A stretch of DNA of 64,000 nt from an uncultured Ruminococcus sp. (GCA_900066355.1 FMEL01000011.1:1-64000), one strand, 5' to 3'. Numbered from the stretch's first letter, positions 1-7,797 are shown. Notes: a model not told the origin generated them from the sequence alone. Translations and numbers: made by a program.

Positions 1-2036
1 AATCCTCAGTGGTAAATCTGATGAAGCAGACGCTTACAATCAATGTTGCTCAGACAGCCGCAGATACGATAGCCAGTCAGATTGAAACGATTGTTCATAG
101 CCATGAGCCAGATGTGGAAGTTTCTGAAATTGTACAGGAATCTTATATACCGGAAAAAAAGCAGGAGGCCAATGAATCCTATAACAATGAGGATAAGAAG
201 TTGACAGTTCGTTTAGCGACTGGTGCAGCAATCTATGCCATTGGTATGGCATTGACTGTTTTTGCGAAAGTGCCACTGCCTATCGAGTTAGCTTTTCTCA
301 TTGTTTCTTATGTTATTCTTGGTGGAGATGTTGTATGGCAGGCTGTGAGGAACATTTCAAAGGGGCGTGTATTTGATGAACATTTTTTGATGAGTGTTTC
401 TACGATTGGGGCTTTTGTCATTGGTGAATATCCAGAAGCAGTTGCTGTTATGCTGTTCTATCAAGTTGGTGAATTTTTCCAGTCATTGGCTGTTGAGCAT
501 TCCAGAAAATCTATATCAGATTTAATGGATATACGTCCGGATTGTGCTACAGTCAAAAGGAACGGAGAATTGATTACCATATCTCCTGAAAGTGTTGCCA
601 TTGGTGAGATTATTATTGTAAAGCCTGGTGAAAAAATCCCATTAGACGGTGTGGTATTGGATGGAGATTCTATGCTGGATACGAGGGCTTTAACTGGAGA
701 ATCGGTTCCGAGAAGCGTTCATAAAGGAGACGAAGCACTTTCCGGTTGTATGAATCAGACGGGTGTTTTAACGATTAAGACAACGAAAGCATTTGGTGAA
801 TCTACTGCTTCAAAGATTATTAATCTTGTGGAGAATGCGTCCAGTAGAAAAGCACCAACAGAAAATTTCATTACTACATTTGCACGTTATTACACTCCTG
901 TTGTTGTAATCTTAGCAGCTATTCTGGCAATTCTGCCACCGATCCTTCTTGGTGGAGGTTGGACAGAGTGGATTCGCAGAGGATTTGTTTTCCTTGTGGT
1001 ATCTTGCCCATGTGCATTGGTCATTTCAATCCCGCTGACTTTCTTCGGAGGTATTGGTGCGGCATCTAAACGAGGTGTTCTTGTAAAAGGAAGTAATTAT
1101 TTAGAGGCACTTAATAATGTCAGCATTATTGTGTTCGATAAAACTGGAACACTTACAAAGGGTGTTTTCAATGTGACTGATATTCTGCCTGCAAATGGAT
1201 TTTCAAAAGAACAGGTTCTGGAGTATGCGGTCCAGGCAGAGAGCTTTTCTAACCATCCTATTGCAAAATCCATTCTCTCTGCTTATGGAAAAGAAATTGA
1301 CCAATCAGTTATCTCTGATTACAAGGAAATTTCCGGATATGGAATCAGTGCCATGGCAGGAAAGAAGAAAGTTTATGCTGGCAATACGAAACTTATGGAT
1401 TCAGAGCATGTGGAGTACACAGCCTGTGAAAAAGTTGGTACAAAGGTTTATGTAGCAGTAGATGGTCAATATGCCGGATGCATTTTGATAACAGATGAAG
1501 TAAAGCCGGACAGCAAAAAAGCAATTTCTGATTTGAAACATATCGGTGTGGAAAAAACAGTCATGCTTACTGGTGATGATGAAAAAATCGGAAAGGCTGT
1601 TGCGGAAGAATTGCAGTTGGATGAATATTATGCACAACTGTTTCCTGATCAAAAAGTGGAAAAGGTTGAGCTTTTAGACAGTAAAAAGAGACAGGGAAGC
1701 AAATTAGCTTTTGTTGGTGATGGTATCAATGACGCTCCTGTCCTTGCTCGTGCGGATGTTGGTATCGCAATGGGTGGTCTTGGTTCAGATGCGGCCATTG
1801 AAGCTGCGGATGTGGTTCTGATGACAGATGAACCATCTAAGCTGGTGGATGCGATTGATGTGGCAAAAGCGACAAAGCAAATTGTCATGCAGAATATAGT
1901 GATTGCCCTTGGAATTAAGAGTGTGTTCCTGATCCTTGGTGCTCTGGGTATAGCTGGAATGTGGGAAGCTGTATTTGGTGATGTAGGCGTTACCATAATT
2001 GCCGTCTTGAACGCAATGAGGATTTTGAAAAAATAA
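1..2036 (+). CDS. P1B-type heavy-metal ATPase (Zn/Cd/Pb export type), 5' end outside window
   Basis: Membrane pump that uses ATP to move soft divalent metal ions out of the cell. The reading frame is open to the window edge, and the first visible residues look like the end of an HMA metal-binding domain, so the GTG at 9 is probably not the true start. Counting from it, there is a CPC transmembrane metal site in SCPCALV (about residue 334), the phosphorylation motif DKTGTLT (about 377), the HP motif (about 414) and the hinge motif GDGINDAP (about 569). CPC followed by ALVISIP fits the Zn/Cd/Pb group better than copper pumps. The next gene begins 16 bp downstream on the same strand, so this pump may share a transcript with the reductase-like genes. 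Confidence 0.93.
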   Translation, partial: SSVVNLMKQTLTINVAQTAADTIASQIETIVHSHEPDVEVSEIVQESYIPEKKQEANESYNNEDKKLTVRLATGAAIYAIGMALTVFAKVPLPIELAFLIVSYVILGGDVVWQAVRNISKGRVFDEHFLMSVSTIGAFVIGEYPEAVAVMLFYQVGEFFQSLAVEHSRKSISDLMDIRPDCATVKRNGELITISPESVAIGEIIIVKPGEKIPLDGVVLDGDSMLDTRALTGESVPRSVHKGDEALSGCMNQTGVLTIKTTKAFGESTASKIINLVENASSRKAPTENFITTFARYYTPVVVILAAILAILPPILLGGGWTEWIRRGFVFLVVSCPCALVISIPLTFFGGIGAASKRGVLVKGSNYLEALNNVSIIVFDKTGTLTKGVFNVTDILPANGFSKEQVLEYAVQAESFSNHPIAKSILSAYGKEIDQSVISDYKEISGYGISAMAGKKKVYAGNTKLMDSEHVEYTACEKVGTKVYVAVDGQYAGCILITDEVKPDSKKAISDLKHIGVEKTVMLTGDDEKIGKAVAEELQLDEYYAQLFPDQKVEKVELLDSKKRQGSKLAFVGDGINDAPVLARADVGIAMGGLGSDAAIEAADVVLMTDEPSKLVDAIDVAKATKQIVMQNIVIALGIKSVFLILGALGIAGMWEAVFGDVGVTIIAVLNAMRILKK

Positions 2037-2052
2037 GAAACGAGGTGGCAAT

Positions 2053-2571
2053 GTGAAACGGAAATTGATTCTGTTAGCAGTTACAATTGTTTTTCTTGCA
2101 GGTTTCGGTGCACTTTTGCATTCACCGCCTTCTATGATTGATGCAGTCACAGGAGCAACACCGAAGTCAAAAAAGGCGGCTCAAGCCTCCGCACAGTTGG
2201 AAGGCTCTTATGTTCTCGGTATTAATATGATGTCAGGTGGTCTCGACAACGAGAACACCCGGAATAAATTAAAAGAATTGGCACTGGACGATTCGGAAAC
2301 AAATGAAACAGATCTCATGAAAACGGACATTAGTTTTCGGTTATATGTATCTGAGACGGATTATCCGCTTGTCAGTTATGCTAAGAAACTCTGTGACAGG
2401 TTGAAACAGGCCGGTTTTTTCGTAGATCTGAAAGAGTACAGTAACACAATGATGCTATCAAGAGTGGTAAGTGGAAAGTATGATGTATTCCTGGCATCGG
2501 ATGATTTTATTGACGTTACAACGCTAACACAGATGGACTATATGATCATGGACAGCGAAGAAATGAGGTGA
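2053..2571 (+). CDS. Small exported protein with candidate covalent-flavin motif
   Basis: 172 residues from a GTG start behind a GAGGTGG ribosome site; an ATG two bases upstream runs straight into a stop. An N-terminal hydrophobic segment (about residues 4-22) without a lipobox suggests a membrane-anchored exported protein. Just outside the membrane lies D30-A-V-T-G-A-T36, matching the DxxTGAT pattern used by ApbE to attach FMN to threonine in RnfG/NqrC-type proteins. A full FMN-binding domain is not obvious. The later part (about residues 90-160) resembles the C-terminal lobe of a family-5 peptide-binding protein, but weakly. Its place between a metal pump and fumarate-reductase-like genes suggests a redox role; the function is inferred. 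No apbE gene is in this window. Confidence 0.7.
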   Translation: MKRKLILLAVTIVFLAGFGALLHSPPSMIDAVTGATPKSKKAAQASAQLEGSYVLGINMMSGGLDNENTRNKLKELALDDSETNETDLMKTDISFRLYVSETDYPLVSYAKKLCDRLKQAGFFVDLKEYSNTMMLSRVVSGKYDVFLASDDFIDVTTLTQMDYMIMDSEEMR

Positions 2572-2581
2572 GCGAGAATTT

Positions 2582-3121
2582 ATGAGAAAATGGAATACGA
2601 TTTTGTCTGTTTTAATGCTTCTCATTTTTATGATTCATGGAATCATGGGCAGCTTTATGCTGAACGGAGTTGGAAGTAGTGCAGGGAAACTTCTTGCATG
2701 GATGGGTGTTGGTATTCTTGTTGTGCATACGGTGATTGGTGTCATCCTGACAGTTCAGAGTTTACAGACAGCGAAGCAATCAGGAAAAATGTATCTGAAA
2801 CAAAACGTCATATTTTGGGCGAGACGAGCCAGTGGGATGGCAATACTGATTCTGCTGTTATTCCATATTGGCTTGTTTGGAAAGGTGCAGAATGGGACAT
2901 ATATTTTGTTCCCTTTTACAACTGTAAAGATGGTAACTCAGCTTTTGTTCGTAGTGGCAATCTTTGTTCATATTTTTATCAATATCCGCCCATTGCTCGT
3001 ATCACTGGGAATCATCAGTTATAAAGAACGAAGGAGTGATATTTATTTGATCCTTTCGGTGCTTCTTCTTTTTATAGCGGGAGCGGTTATTTTATATTAT
3101 ATTGGGTGGCAATATCTATGA
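2582..3121 (+). CDS. Cytochrome-b-like membrane anchor of a fumarate-reductase-type complex
   Basis: 179 residues with about five membrane segments. Four histidines lie in or near successive segments (H19, H49, H95, H130), the arrangement expected of a haem-b-binding anchor in succinate dehydrogenase/fumarate reductase-type complexes. It starts 10 bp after the exported flavin-motif protein, and its stop overlaps the start of the flavoprotein gene as ATGA (3118-3121), implying translational coupling. It would pass electrons between the quinone pool and the cytoplasmic FrdA/FrdB-like subunits. Assignment rests on topology, histidine placement and neighbours, not on close sequence identity. Confidence 0.7.
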   Translation: MRKWNTILSVLMLLIFMIHGIMGSFMLNGVGSSAGKLLAWMGVGILVVHTVIGVILTVQSLQTAKQSGKMYLKQNVIFWARRASGMAILILLLFHIGLFGKVQNGTYILFPFTTVKMVTQLLFVVAIFVHIFINIRPLLVSLGIISYKERRSDIYLILSVLLLFIAGAVILYYIGWQYL

Positions 3122-4662
3122 GTAAGACAATTATTATTATAGGTGCTGGACTGGCAGGACTTTCAGCGGCTTTGCAGGCATCGGAAAATGGATGCAATGT
3201 AAAACTGGTTTCCTCCCTTCCGTCAGAGCGGGCACAGTCTGTTATGGCGGAGGGCGGTATCAACGCAGCTTTGAATACAAAAGATGAAAACGACAGTCCC
3301 GAAGAACATTTTACAGATACAATAAAGGCAGCATGTGGTCTGGCAGATCCAAATGCAGTTTGGGAAATGACACAGGCAGCACCGGAGCTAGTGCACTGGC
3401 TGCTAAAACTTGGAGTTAAATTTAACATGAGTGGCTATGATGATGTGGATCTGCGGAATTTTGGCGGGCAGAAAAAGAAACGGACTGCTTTTGCACAGAG
3501 CGATACCGGGAAGCAGATCATGACAGCTATGATAGACGCTGTTCGCAGGAAAGAAGCATCTGGTATGGTAGAACGGTTCAGCCATCATTCTTTCCTAACA
3601 CTTCGTCTGTGTGGCAATATTTGTTGTGGCTGCGTAATCAGGGATGAATACAGTCAGGAGACTGTGGAATTACCGGGGGATGCGGTTATTGTTGCCACCG
3701 GTGGTATGCACGGATTGTTTGGAAATACAACGGGTTCGCTGAGCAATACAGGAGAAGTCCCCGCAGAATTGTTCCGGCTTGGTGTTCCTCTGGCAAATGG
3801 CGAGATGATCCAGTACCATCCGACAACTGTGAAATGTGGTGGAAAACGCATGCTCATCAGCGAGGCGGCCAGAGGGGAAGGTGGCAGGTTGTTTGCCATG
3901 AAAGATGGAAAACAACGGTATTTCATGGAGGAAAAATACCCGGAGCTTGGAAATCTGATGCCACGAGATATTACCGCCAGAGAGATATGGAAGGTCAGCC
4001 ATGAATCAGAGGTATTTCTTGACATGACGGAAATATCGGAGGAGATTATTTCAAATAAGCTATCTGGTCTGGCAGACGATTGTATGACCTATCTGCATAA
4101 AGATATACGAAAGGAAGCGGTGTCTGTTTTACCGGGAATTCACTATTTTATGGGAGGCATTCTGGTGGATGAGCAGCACAGAACGCCGATTCAGAATCTT
4201 TACGCTGCCGGAGAATGCTGTGCCCAATATCATGGTGCCAACCGTCTTGGTGGAAATTCTCTGTTAGGAGCGTTATACGGAGGACGTGTTGCGGCAAAAT
4301 CAGCATGCGAACAGGCAGATGTAGTAGATCTATCTTGTGCGACACAGATAGATTTTCCACCAGCGTCCCAAATTTCAGAAATAAAGCAATTAAACAAAGT
4401 GATGCAGGATACTATGGGCGTTGTCAGAAATGAGAATACGTTGTTAAATGGGATTCAAACGGTACAAGCGCTGACAGGAAATCTTCCATTGCTTGGCATG
4501 GCAGTTCTAAAGAGTGCTCTTGCAAGAAAAGAAAGCCGTGGTGCACACTGGCGGGAGGATTATCCGAAGAGCAATGACGATGATTACCTTAAAACAACGG
4601 TAGCCAGATTTGATGGAAAGCAGATACAGATTTCCTTTGTACCTGTTCCAGAAAGGCGGTGA
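3118..4662 (+). CDS. FrdA/SdhA-like flavoprotein subunit
   Basis: 514 residues from the ATG at 3118, which overlaps the previous stop; an in-frame GTG at 3106 is less likely. It has an N-terminal dinucleotide fold (GAGLAGLSAA, from residue 9), the AEGG motif, and the active-site regions of the fumarate reductase/aspartate oxidase family: PRD with R283, H342 in HYFMGG, and R376 in GANRLGG. The histidine that carries covalent FAD in FrdA (RSHTV in E. coli) aligns with Q40 in RAQSV, so FAD is probably non-covalent. It should interconvert a fumarate-like acceptor with its reduced form, or act on a related enoate; the substrate cannot be read from sequence. The FrdB-like gene follows with overlapping or nearly overlapping starts. 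Confidence 0.85.
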   Translation: MSKTIIIIGAGLAGLSAALQASENGCNVKLVSSLPSERAQSVMAEGGINAALNTKDENDSPEEHFTDTIKAACGLADPNAVWEMTQAAPELVHWLLKLGVKFNMSGYDDVDLRNFGGQKKKRTAFAQSDTGKQIMTAMIDAVRRKEASGMVERFSHHSFLTLRLCGNICCGCVIRDEYSQETVELPGDAVIVATGGMHGLFGNTTGSLSNTGEVPAELFRLGVPLANGEMIQYHPTTVKCGGKRMLISEAARGEGGRLFAMKDGKQRYFMEEKYPELGNLMPRDITAREIWKVSHESEVFLDMTEISEEIISNKLSGLADDCMTYLHKDIRKEAVSVLPGIHYFMGGILVDEQHRTPIQNLYAAGECCAQYHGANRLGGNSLLGALYGGRVAAKSACEQADVVDLSCATQIDFPPASQISEIKQLNKVMQDTMGVVRNENTLLNGIQTVQALTGNLPLLGMAVLKSALARKESRGAHWREDYPKSNDDDYLKTTVARFDGKQIQISFVPVPERR

Positions 4663-4667
4663 TTCAC

Positions 4668-5369
4668 TTGGTATATAAAATAAGAATCAGGCGGCAGGAG
4701 AGTCAGAAATCAGACAGTTATTGGCAGGAATTTGAGTTTGACGGAAGCAAAAACAGCTCTGTTGCCAATGTTCTAAAGGAATTGAACAGTAGAACCCCTT
4801 TGAAAGATAATTCAGGGAATATAGTTACTCCCATCAGCTGGGAATGTAGCTGTATGGTGCGAAAATGTGGGGCTTGCGCCATGCTGATTAACGAACGTCC
4901 GAGGCTGGCATGCTCTACATTTCTACATACGTTAAAAGGTTCTACAATCACCTTGGAACCTTTAAGCAAATTTCCGCTTGTAAGAGATTTGATCGTTGAC
5001 CGGTCAATTCTGTTTGAAAATTTGAAAAAACTGAACCTTTGGCTTGAAAGTGAAGCTTATATGAATCCGTGGACACATGAACCGAGATACCAGTCGGCAC
5101 GCTGTCTGATGTGTGGCTGCTGCCTTGAAGTGTGTCCTAACTTCTCTGCAAATGGGACTTTCGCAGGCGCTGTTGCTGCAGTCAACGCATTTCGGATTCT
5201 GAATGAAGAACAGGAAAGCACTCATTTGAATGAGATTTCTGCTGAATATAAGAAGAAATATTTTGAGGGATGCGGGAAGTCGTTATCTTGTCATGATATT
5301 TGTCCGATTGGTCTGCCTGTGGAAGAACTGCTTGTAAGGTCGAATGCAGCGGCTGTTTGGGGCAAATAA
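4668..5369 (+). CDS. FrdB/SdhB-like iron-sulfur subunit
   Basis: Electron-transfer partner of the FrdA-like protein. The N-terminal half has a plant-ferredoxin-type [2Fe-2S] pattern (WECSC, KCGAC, then LAC; about residues 60-82). The C-terminal half has CLMCGCCLEVCP and a later CGKSLSCHDICP, fitting the two further clusters of SdhB/FrdB. I chose the TTG at 4668 because AAAGGCGG lies at a good distance upstream; a GTG at 4659 overlapping the previous stop is possible but too close to that site. It is the last gene of the cluster and is followed by a strong terminator. Confidence 0.85.
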   Translation: MVYKIRIRRQESQKSDSYWQEFEFDGSKNSSVANVLKELNSRTPLKDNSGNIVTPISWECSCMVRKCGACAMLINERPRLACSTFLHTLKGSTITLEPLSKFPLVRDLIVDRSILFENLKKLNLWLESEAYMNPWTHEPRYQSARCLMCGCCLEVCPNFSANGTFAGAVAAVNAFRILNEEQESTHLNEISAEYKKKYFEGCGKSLSCHDICPIGLPVEELLVRSNAAAVWGK

Positions 5370-5400
5370 AATGGATGATAAAAGCTATAATGAATGTATG

Positions 5401-5431
5401 AAGAGAATCAAAAACTTGATTCTCTTTTTTT
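5401..5431 (+). terminator. Rho-independent terminator after the reductase cluster
   Basis: Perfect 11-bp stem (5401-5411 with 5416-5426), 4-base loop, followed by a run of T. It ends the transcript coming from the P1B-ATPase/FrdAB-like genes. Confidence 0.9.
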
Positions 5432-5443
5432 AAAATACATACA

Positions 5444-5481
5444 TTGACAAATATCTATGTATATATTATATTGAACATAGA
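5444..5481 (+). promoter_or_regulatory. arsR promoter with overlapping operator palindrome
   Basis: TTGACA at 5444-5449 and TATATT at 5467-5472 are 17 bp apart. A perfect 7-bp inverted repeat, TCTATGT (5454-5460) and ACATAGA (5475-5481), brackets the -10 box. This is the expected layout for autorepression by the ArsR protein encoded just downstream. Confidence 0.75.
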
Positions 5482-5505
5482 CAATGATCAATGTGAGGTG
5501 TCAAT

Positions 5506-5805
5506 ATGAATGCAATGGATGTGGCTTTGATATGCAAGGCTTTGGGTGATGCGAACCGGCTGGAAATTGTACAGATGCTGTCGGATGGAGAAAAGTGCGG
5601 GTGTAAACTTTTGGAAAGATTTGAAATTACCCAGCCAACTTTATCCCATCATATGAAGATACTGGTAGGATGCGGCCTTGTGAATGATCGTAAGGAAGGA
5701 AAATGGCATCACTATTCTTTGAATTGTGAGACATTGATGAATTACAAACACTTTATAGAATCCCTTACTTGCCTTGGATGCGGTGACGGGGATTGTTGTA
5801 AATAA
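5506..5805 (+). CDS. arsR: ArsR-family metalloregulatory repressor
   Basis: 99-residue winged-helix repressor that leaves DNA when it binds arsenite/antimonite or a similar thiophilic ion. EKCGCKLLE places a Cys-x-Cys pair where ArsR proteins have their As(III) site, followed by the recognition helix region TQPTLSHHMKIL. The C-terminus is cysteine-rich (CLGCGDGDCC) and may add metal ligands. The start follows GAGGTGTCAAT. The expected partner pump gene follows immediately but survives only as a stub, so the regulator appears to have lost its usual target. Confidence 0.92.
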   Translation: MNAMDVALICKALGDANRLEIVQMLSDGEKCGCKLLERFEITQPTLSHHMKILVGCGLVNDRKEGKWHHYSLNCETLMNYKHFIESLTCLGCGDGDCCK

Positions 5806-5824
5806 TTTAAGGAGAGCAGATATC

Positions 5825-5914
5825 ATGAAAAAAGAATCAAATTCAGGAATTAGTTTTTTCCAGCGTTACCTGACTGTAACCTGCCAAACATCAATCTGGG
5901 GCAGTTGCAGATAA
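5825..5914 (+). pseudogene. 5' stub of an ACR3-type arsenite efflux gene
   Basis: A good ribosome site (AAGGAGAGCAG) precedes an ATG whose first ~18 residues (including GISFFQRYLTV) look like the N-terminus of ACR3 arsenite permeases. The frame then reads unrelated residues and stops at 5912. The homology ends around 5878, where the DNA passes into a different membrane-protein frame (5905-6264). The simplest reading is a deletion that removed nearly all of the pump and joined its start to another gene. Confidence 0.6.
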
Positions 5915-6264
5915 TTCTCGCAGCAGCGGGCTTACTTTCTGTATTAGCAACGGTTAGCTGTATGTTGTTCCGGTCTGCAAAATGTAAAGACACATTGACA
6001 GTTTTGCTGATCTCTATCGTAGTTCTTCTCATGCCGCTTTTTGCTTATGTGGCGATGGGAGCAACATGGCTCTCTACCATACTTCCATCTGCCGGAATTG
6101 GTATGCAGAACAATTTCCTTTCTCAGCTTGCAAATTTCAATTATCTGAATATCGGTGGAATGAGTTTCTGGACACCGCATGTTATTTTGATTTCGGCAGG
6201 AATTGAATTATTTGTGTTTACATTCTTGGCGATTCATTCCTATTGCAGACATCAGGTAGCATAA
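5905..6264 (+). CDS. Unrecognised membrane protein, probably truncated at its 5' end
   Basis: Open frame of 119 residues from a TTG, extendable upstream into the ACR3 junction. It has about three to four hydrophobic segments and contains GMSFWTPHVILISAGIELF near its end. No convincing ribosome site precedes the TTG. Because its upstream part merges with the ACR3 stub in another frame, it is probably the surviving 3' part of a larger gene and may not be translated efficiently. I do not recognise the family. Confidence 0.4.
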   Translation: MQIILAAAGLLSVLATVSCMLFRSAKCKDTLTVLLISIVVLLMPLFAYVAMGATWLSTILPSAGIGMQNNFLSQLANFNYLNIGGMSFWTPHVILISAGIELFVFTFLAIHSYCRHQVA

Positions 6265-6331
6265 AAGAAGTTCAAAATAGAATGAATTGATTATCTGCCG
6301 CATGACGGCAAAAGAAAAACCAGACAATTTA

Positions 6332-6370
6332 GAACGGCGACTTTGATTTTCAGAGCCGCCGTTTCTTTGC
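6332..6370 (+). terminator. Probable terminator after the arsR remnant locus
   Basis: AACGGCG near 6333 pairs with CGCCGTT near 6357-6363 around an ~17-base loop, followed by a short T-rich stretch. Moderate strength only. Confidence 0.5.
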
Positions 6371-6447
6371 GTTTATACAAACCTATGATGAATTTTCCGG
6401 AAATATTGTAGCTAATAGTTATTTAAACTGTTGTATTTGTTTAAAAA

Positions 6448-6687
6448 TTAAAAAATATCTAATGAGTCTTCCGCATCTACCAACATCTGCAAATTTCCAT
6501 CAAGATATAATCTTGCATATTCAAGAGGATCATCAATGGCGAGTGCGTTTAATGCACAGTCTGATCCTGATGTGGTTTTTAAGTCCTTTTCAGCTTCCCA
6601 ACAGTCAATGCGGAGCATATAGCCAACAGAGGTATAAACATCAATACTGTTGCGCTTGGGATTGTATTCTGCAAATATTGTTCTCAT
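6448..6687 (-). CDS. Small acidic protein, DUF6061-like
   Basis: About 79 residues if started at the ATG at 6687, which is preceded on the minus strand by AAGGAGAT at good spacing; a 93-residue version has no such site. The protein is hydrophilic and acidic (ends DAEDSLDIF) with a DDPLEYARLYLDG segment resembling small proteins annotated DUF6061 in Clostridia, often found on integrative elements. Function unknown. It sits next to an attachment-site-like array, which fits cargo or remnant of a departed element. Confidence 0.6.
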   Translation of the reverse strand: MRTIFAEYNPKRNSIDVYTSVGYMLRIDCWEAEKDLKTTSGSDCALNALAIDDPLEYARLYLDGNLQMLVDAEDSLDIF

Positions 6688-7064
6688 CGTATCAAATCTC
6701 CTTATCGTTAAATCAATCATTTGTTGCAAAAATCAGAAGCATTTCAATCAGTTCACCATGTCACTTTTATTTTGTGTTATACTGTTTTATAGGATTTTCT
6801 TGCCCTTGTATTTGCCCTTATCAGAGTTCGTAAACACTGGTGGGACAATATAACACAAGGGAAACAATAAGGGAAAGCTCACCAGTGATAAATTCAGTGT
6901 TTCCAAGGGTTTGCGGAGAATTTAATAACAAAATATAACAGTTATTAAATCTCTTAAAACAGGTGAAATCTCAATCGGAATTTGTGAAAATGGAAATTGG
7001 AGTTATATGAGGAAAAGTGAATTAGAAACGATGTCGTGAAATCTGAATTTGGAGGATAAAGCTG
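6688..7064. other. Gene-free stretch with integrase arm-site-like repeats
   Basis: No credible gene. Two AAGGG boxes spaced 12 bp apart lie at 6857-6861 and 6869-6873. Two more on the opposite strand with the same 12-bp spacing lie at 6803-6807 and 6815-6819, facing them across ~37 bp. An 8-bp inverted repeat, CACTGGTG (6834-6841) and CACCAGTG (6879-6886), overlaps the array. This resembles the arm-type sites flanking a tyrosine-recombinase core, so it may be an attachment-site relic. A 9-bp hairpin follows at 6921-6949. Confidence 0.35.
6921..6949. repeat. 9-bp inverted repeat
   Basis: TTTAATAAC at 6921-6929 and GTTATTAAA at 6941-6949 are perfect complements with an 11-base loop. No T-run follows, so it is more likely an operator or recombination-associated palindrome than a terminator. 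Confidence 0.5.
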
Positions 7065-7244
7065 ATGAACAGCAAAAAGATAATTATAGGAGCCACTATT
7101 GGAATAAGCGCAGCAATACTTTGGAGCGTTGTTTTTATAAACGTATTAAATAGCATGGCTGGAATTGGAATTGGAATATGTCTGGGTATATCTTTTGGAA
7201 CATCTGGCAGTCTTATTTTTTCAAAAAAAGATAAAGATAAATGA
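7065..7244 (+). CDS. Small two-helix membrane protein, unknown function
   Basis: 59 residues beginning at an ATG with GGAGG 9 bp upstream. Two hydrophobic stretches (about residues 6-26 and 31-52) are separated by a short turn rich in Asn/Ser, and the protein ends in a charged SKKDKDK tail. No recognised domain. It lies 76 bp before the Nim-like flavoprotein in the same direction. Confidence 0.6.
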   Translation: MNSKKIIIGATIGISAAILWSVVFINVLNSMAGIGIGICLGISFGTSGSLIFSKKDKDK

Positions 7245-7294
7245 TGATACAACTTCCAGATCGTATAATTTTGAAATTTAAAAAAGGAGGAATC

Positions 7295-7324
7295 GTGTAC
7301 GATTCTTTAGGTATTTATCTATGA
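7295..7324 (+). CDS. Nine-codon leader peptide overlapping the next start
   Basis: A GTG with an excellent AAAAAAGGAGGAATC ribosome site opens a nine-codon frame (VYDSLGIYL) whose TGA stop overlaps the ATG of the downstream gene (ATGA at 7321-7324). The downstream ATG has no good site of its own, so its translation may depend on ribosomes finishing this leader. Confidence 0.4.
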   Translation: MYDSLGIYL

Positions 7325-7797
7325 GAAGAAAAGATCGAGAAGTAACAAATATTATTGAAATTCTGCAGATTATTGAAAAAGCGAAAGTCCTGCATCTTGC
7401 TTTGTTTGATGCTGATTATCCCTACATCGTTCCACTTCATTACGGATACGAATATACAGAGGGTATCTTGATTTTCTACATGCACTGCGCAAAAGAAGGG
7501 CATAAGCTGGATCTGATCAGAAGTAATCCAAATGTGTGCATTGAGGTAGAAAGTGATGTTGAGCTTATATCCGGCGGAGATGTAGCTTGCAAATACGGAG
7601 CATCATTTGCATCTGTGATTGGGCATGGCCGTGCAGAATTAACAGAGGATGTGCAGGAGAAAATACGAGGCCTTTCGCTCTTTATGAAAAATCAGACGGG
7701 TCGTGAATTCAATATCAATGAAGAGATGGCATCGACAGTAGAGGTCATCAAAGTTGTTATCTCAGAGTTCACAGCCAAATCAAGATCGAAAGCTTAA
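7321..7797 (+). CDS. Nim-like pyridoxamine 5'-phosphate oxidase-fold flavoprotein
   Basis: 158-residue split-barrel flavin-binding protein of the family that includes 5-nitroimidazole reductases and general FMN-binding proteins. Characteristic features are the N-terminal MRRKDRE start, a PYIVPLHYGYEY strand pair, and an HCAKEGHKLDLIRSNPNVC segment that forms part of the FMN site. A role in reducing nitro compounds or in flavin handling is plausible but unproven. Its ATG overlaps the stop of a nine-codon leader and lacks a strong ribosome site. Confidence 0.85.
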   Translation: MRRKDREVTNIIEILQIIEKAKVLHLALFDADYPYIVPLHYGYEYTEGILIFYMHCAKEGHKLDLIRSNPNVCIEVESDVELISGGDVACKYGASFASVIGHGRAELTEDVQEKIRGLSLFMKNQTGREFNINEEMASTVEVIKVVISEFTAKSRSKA

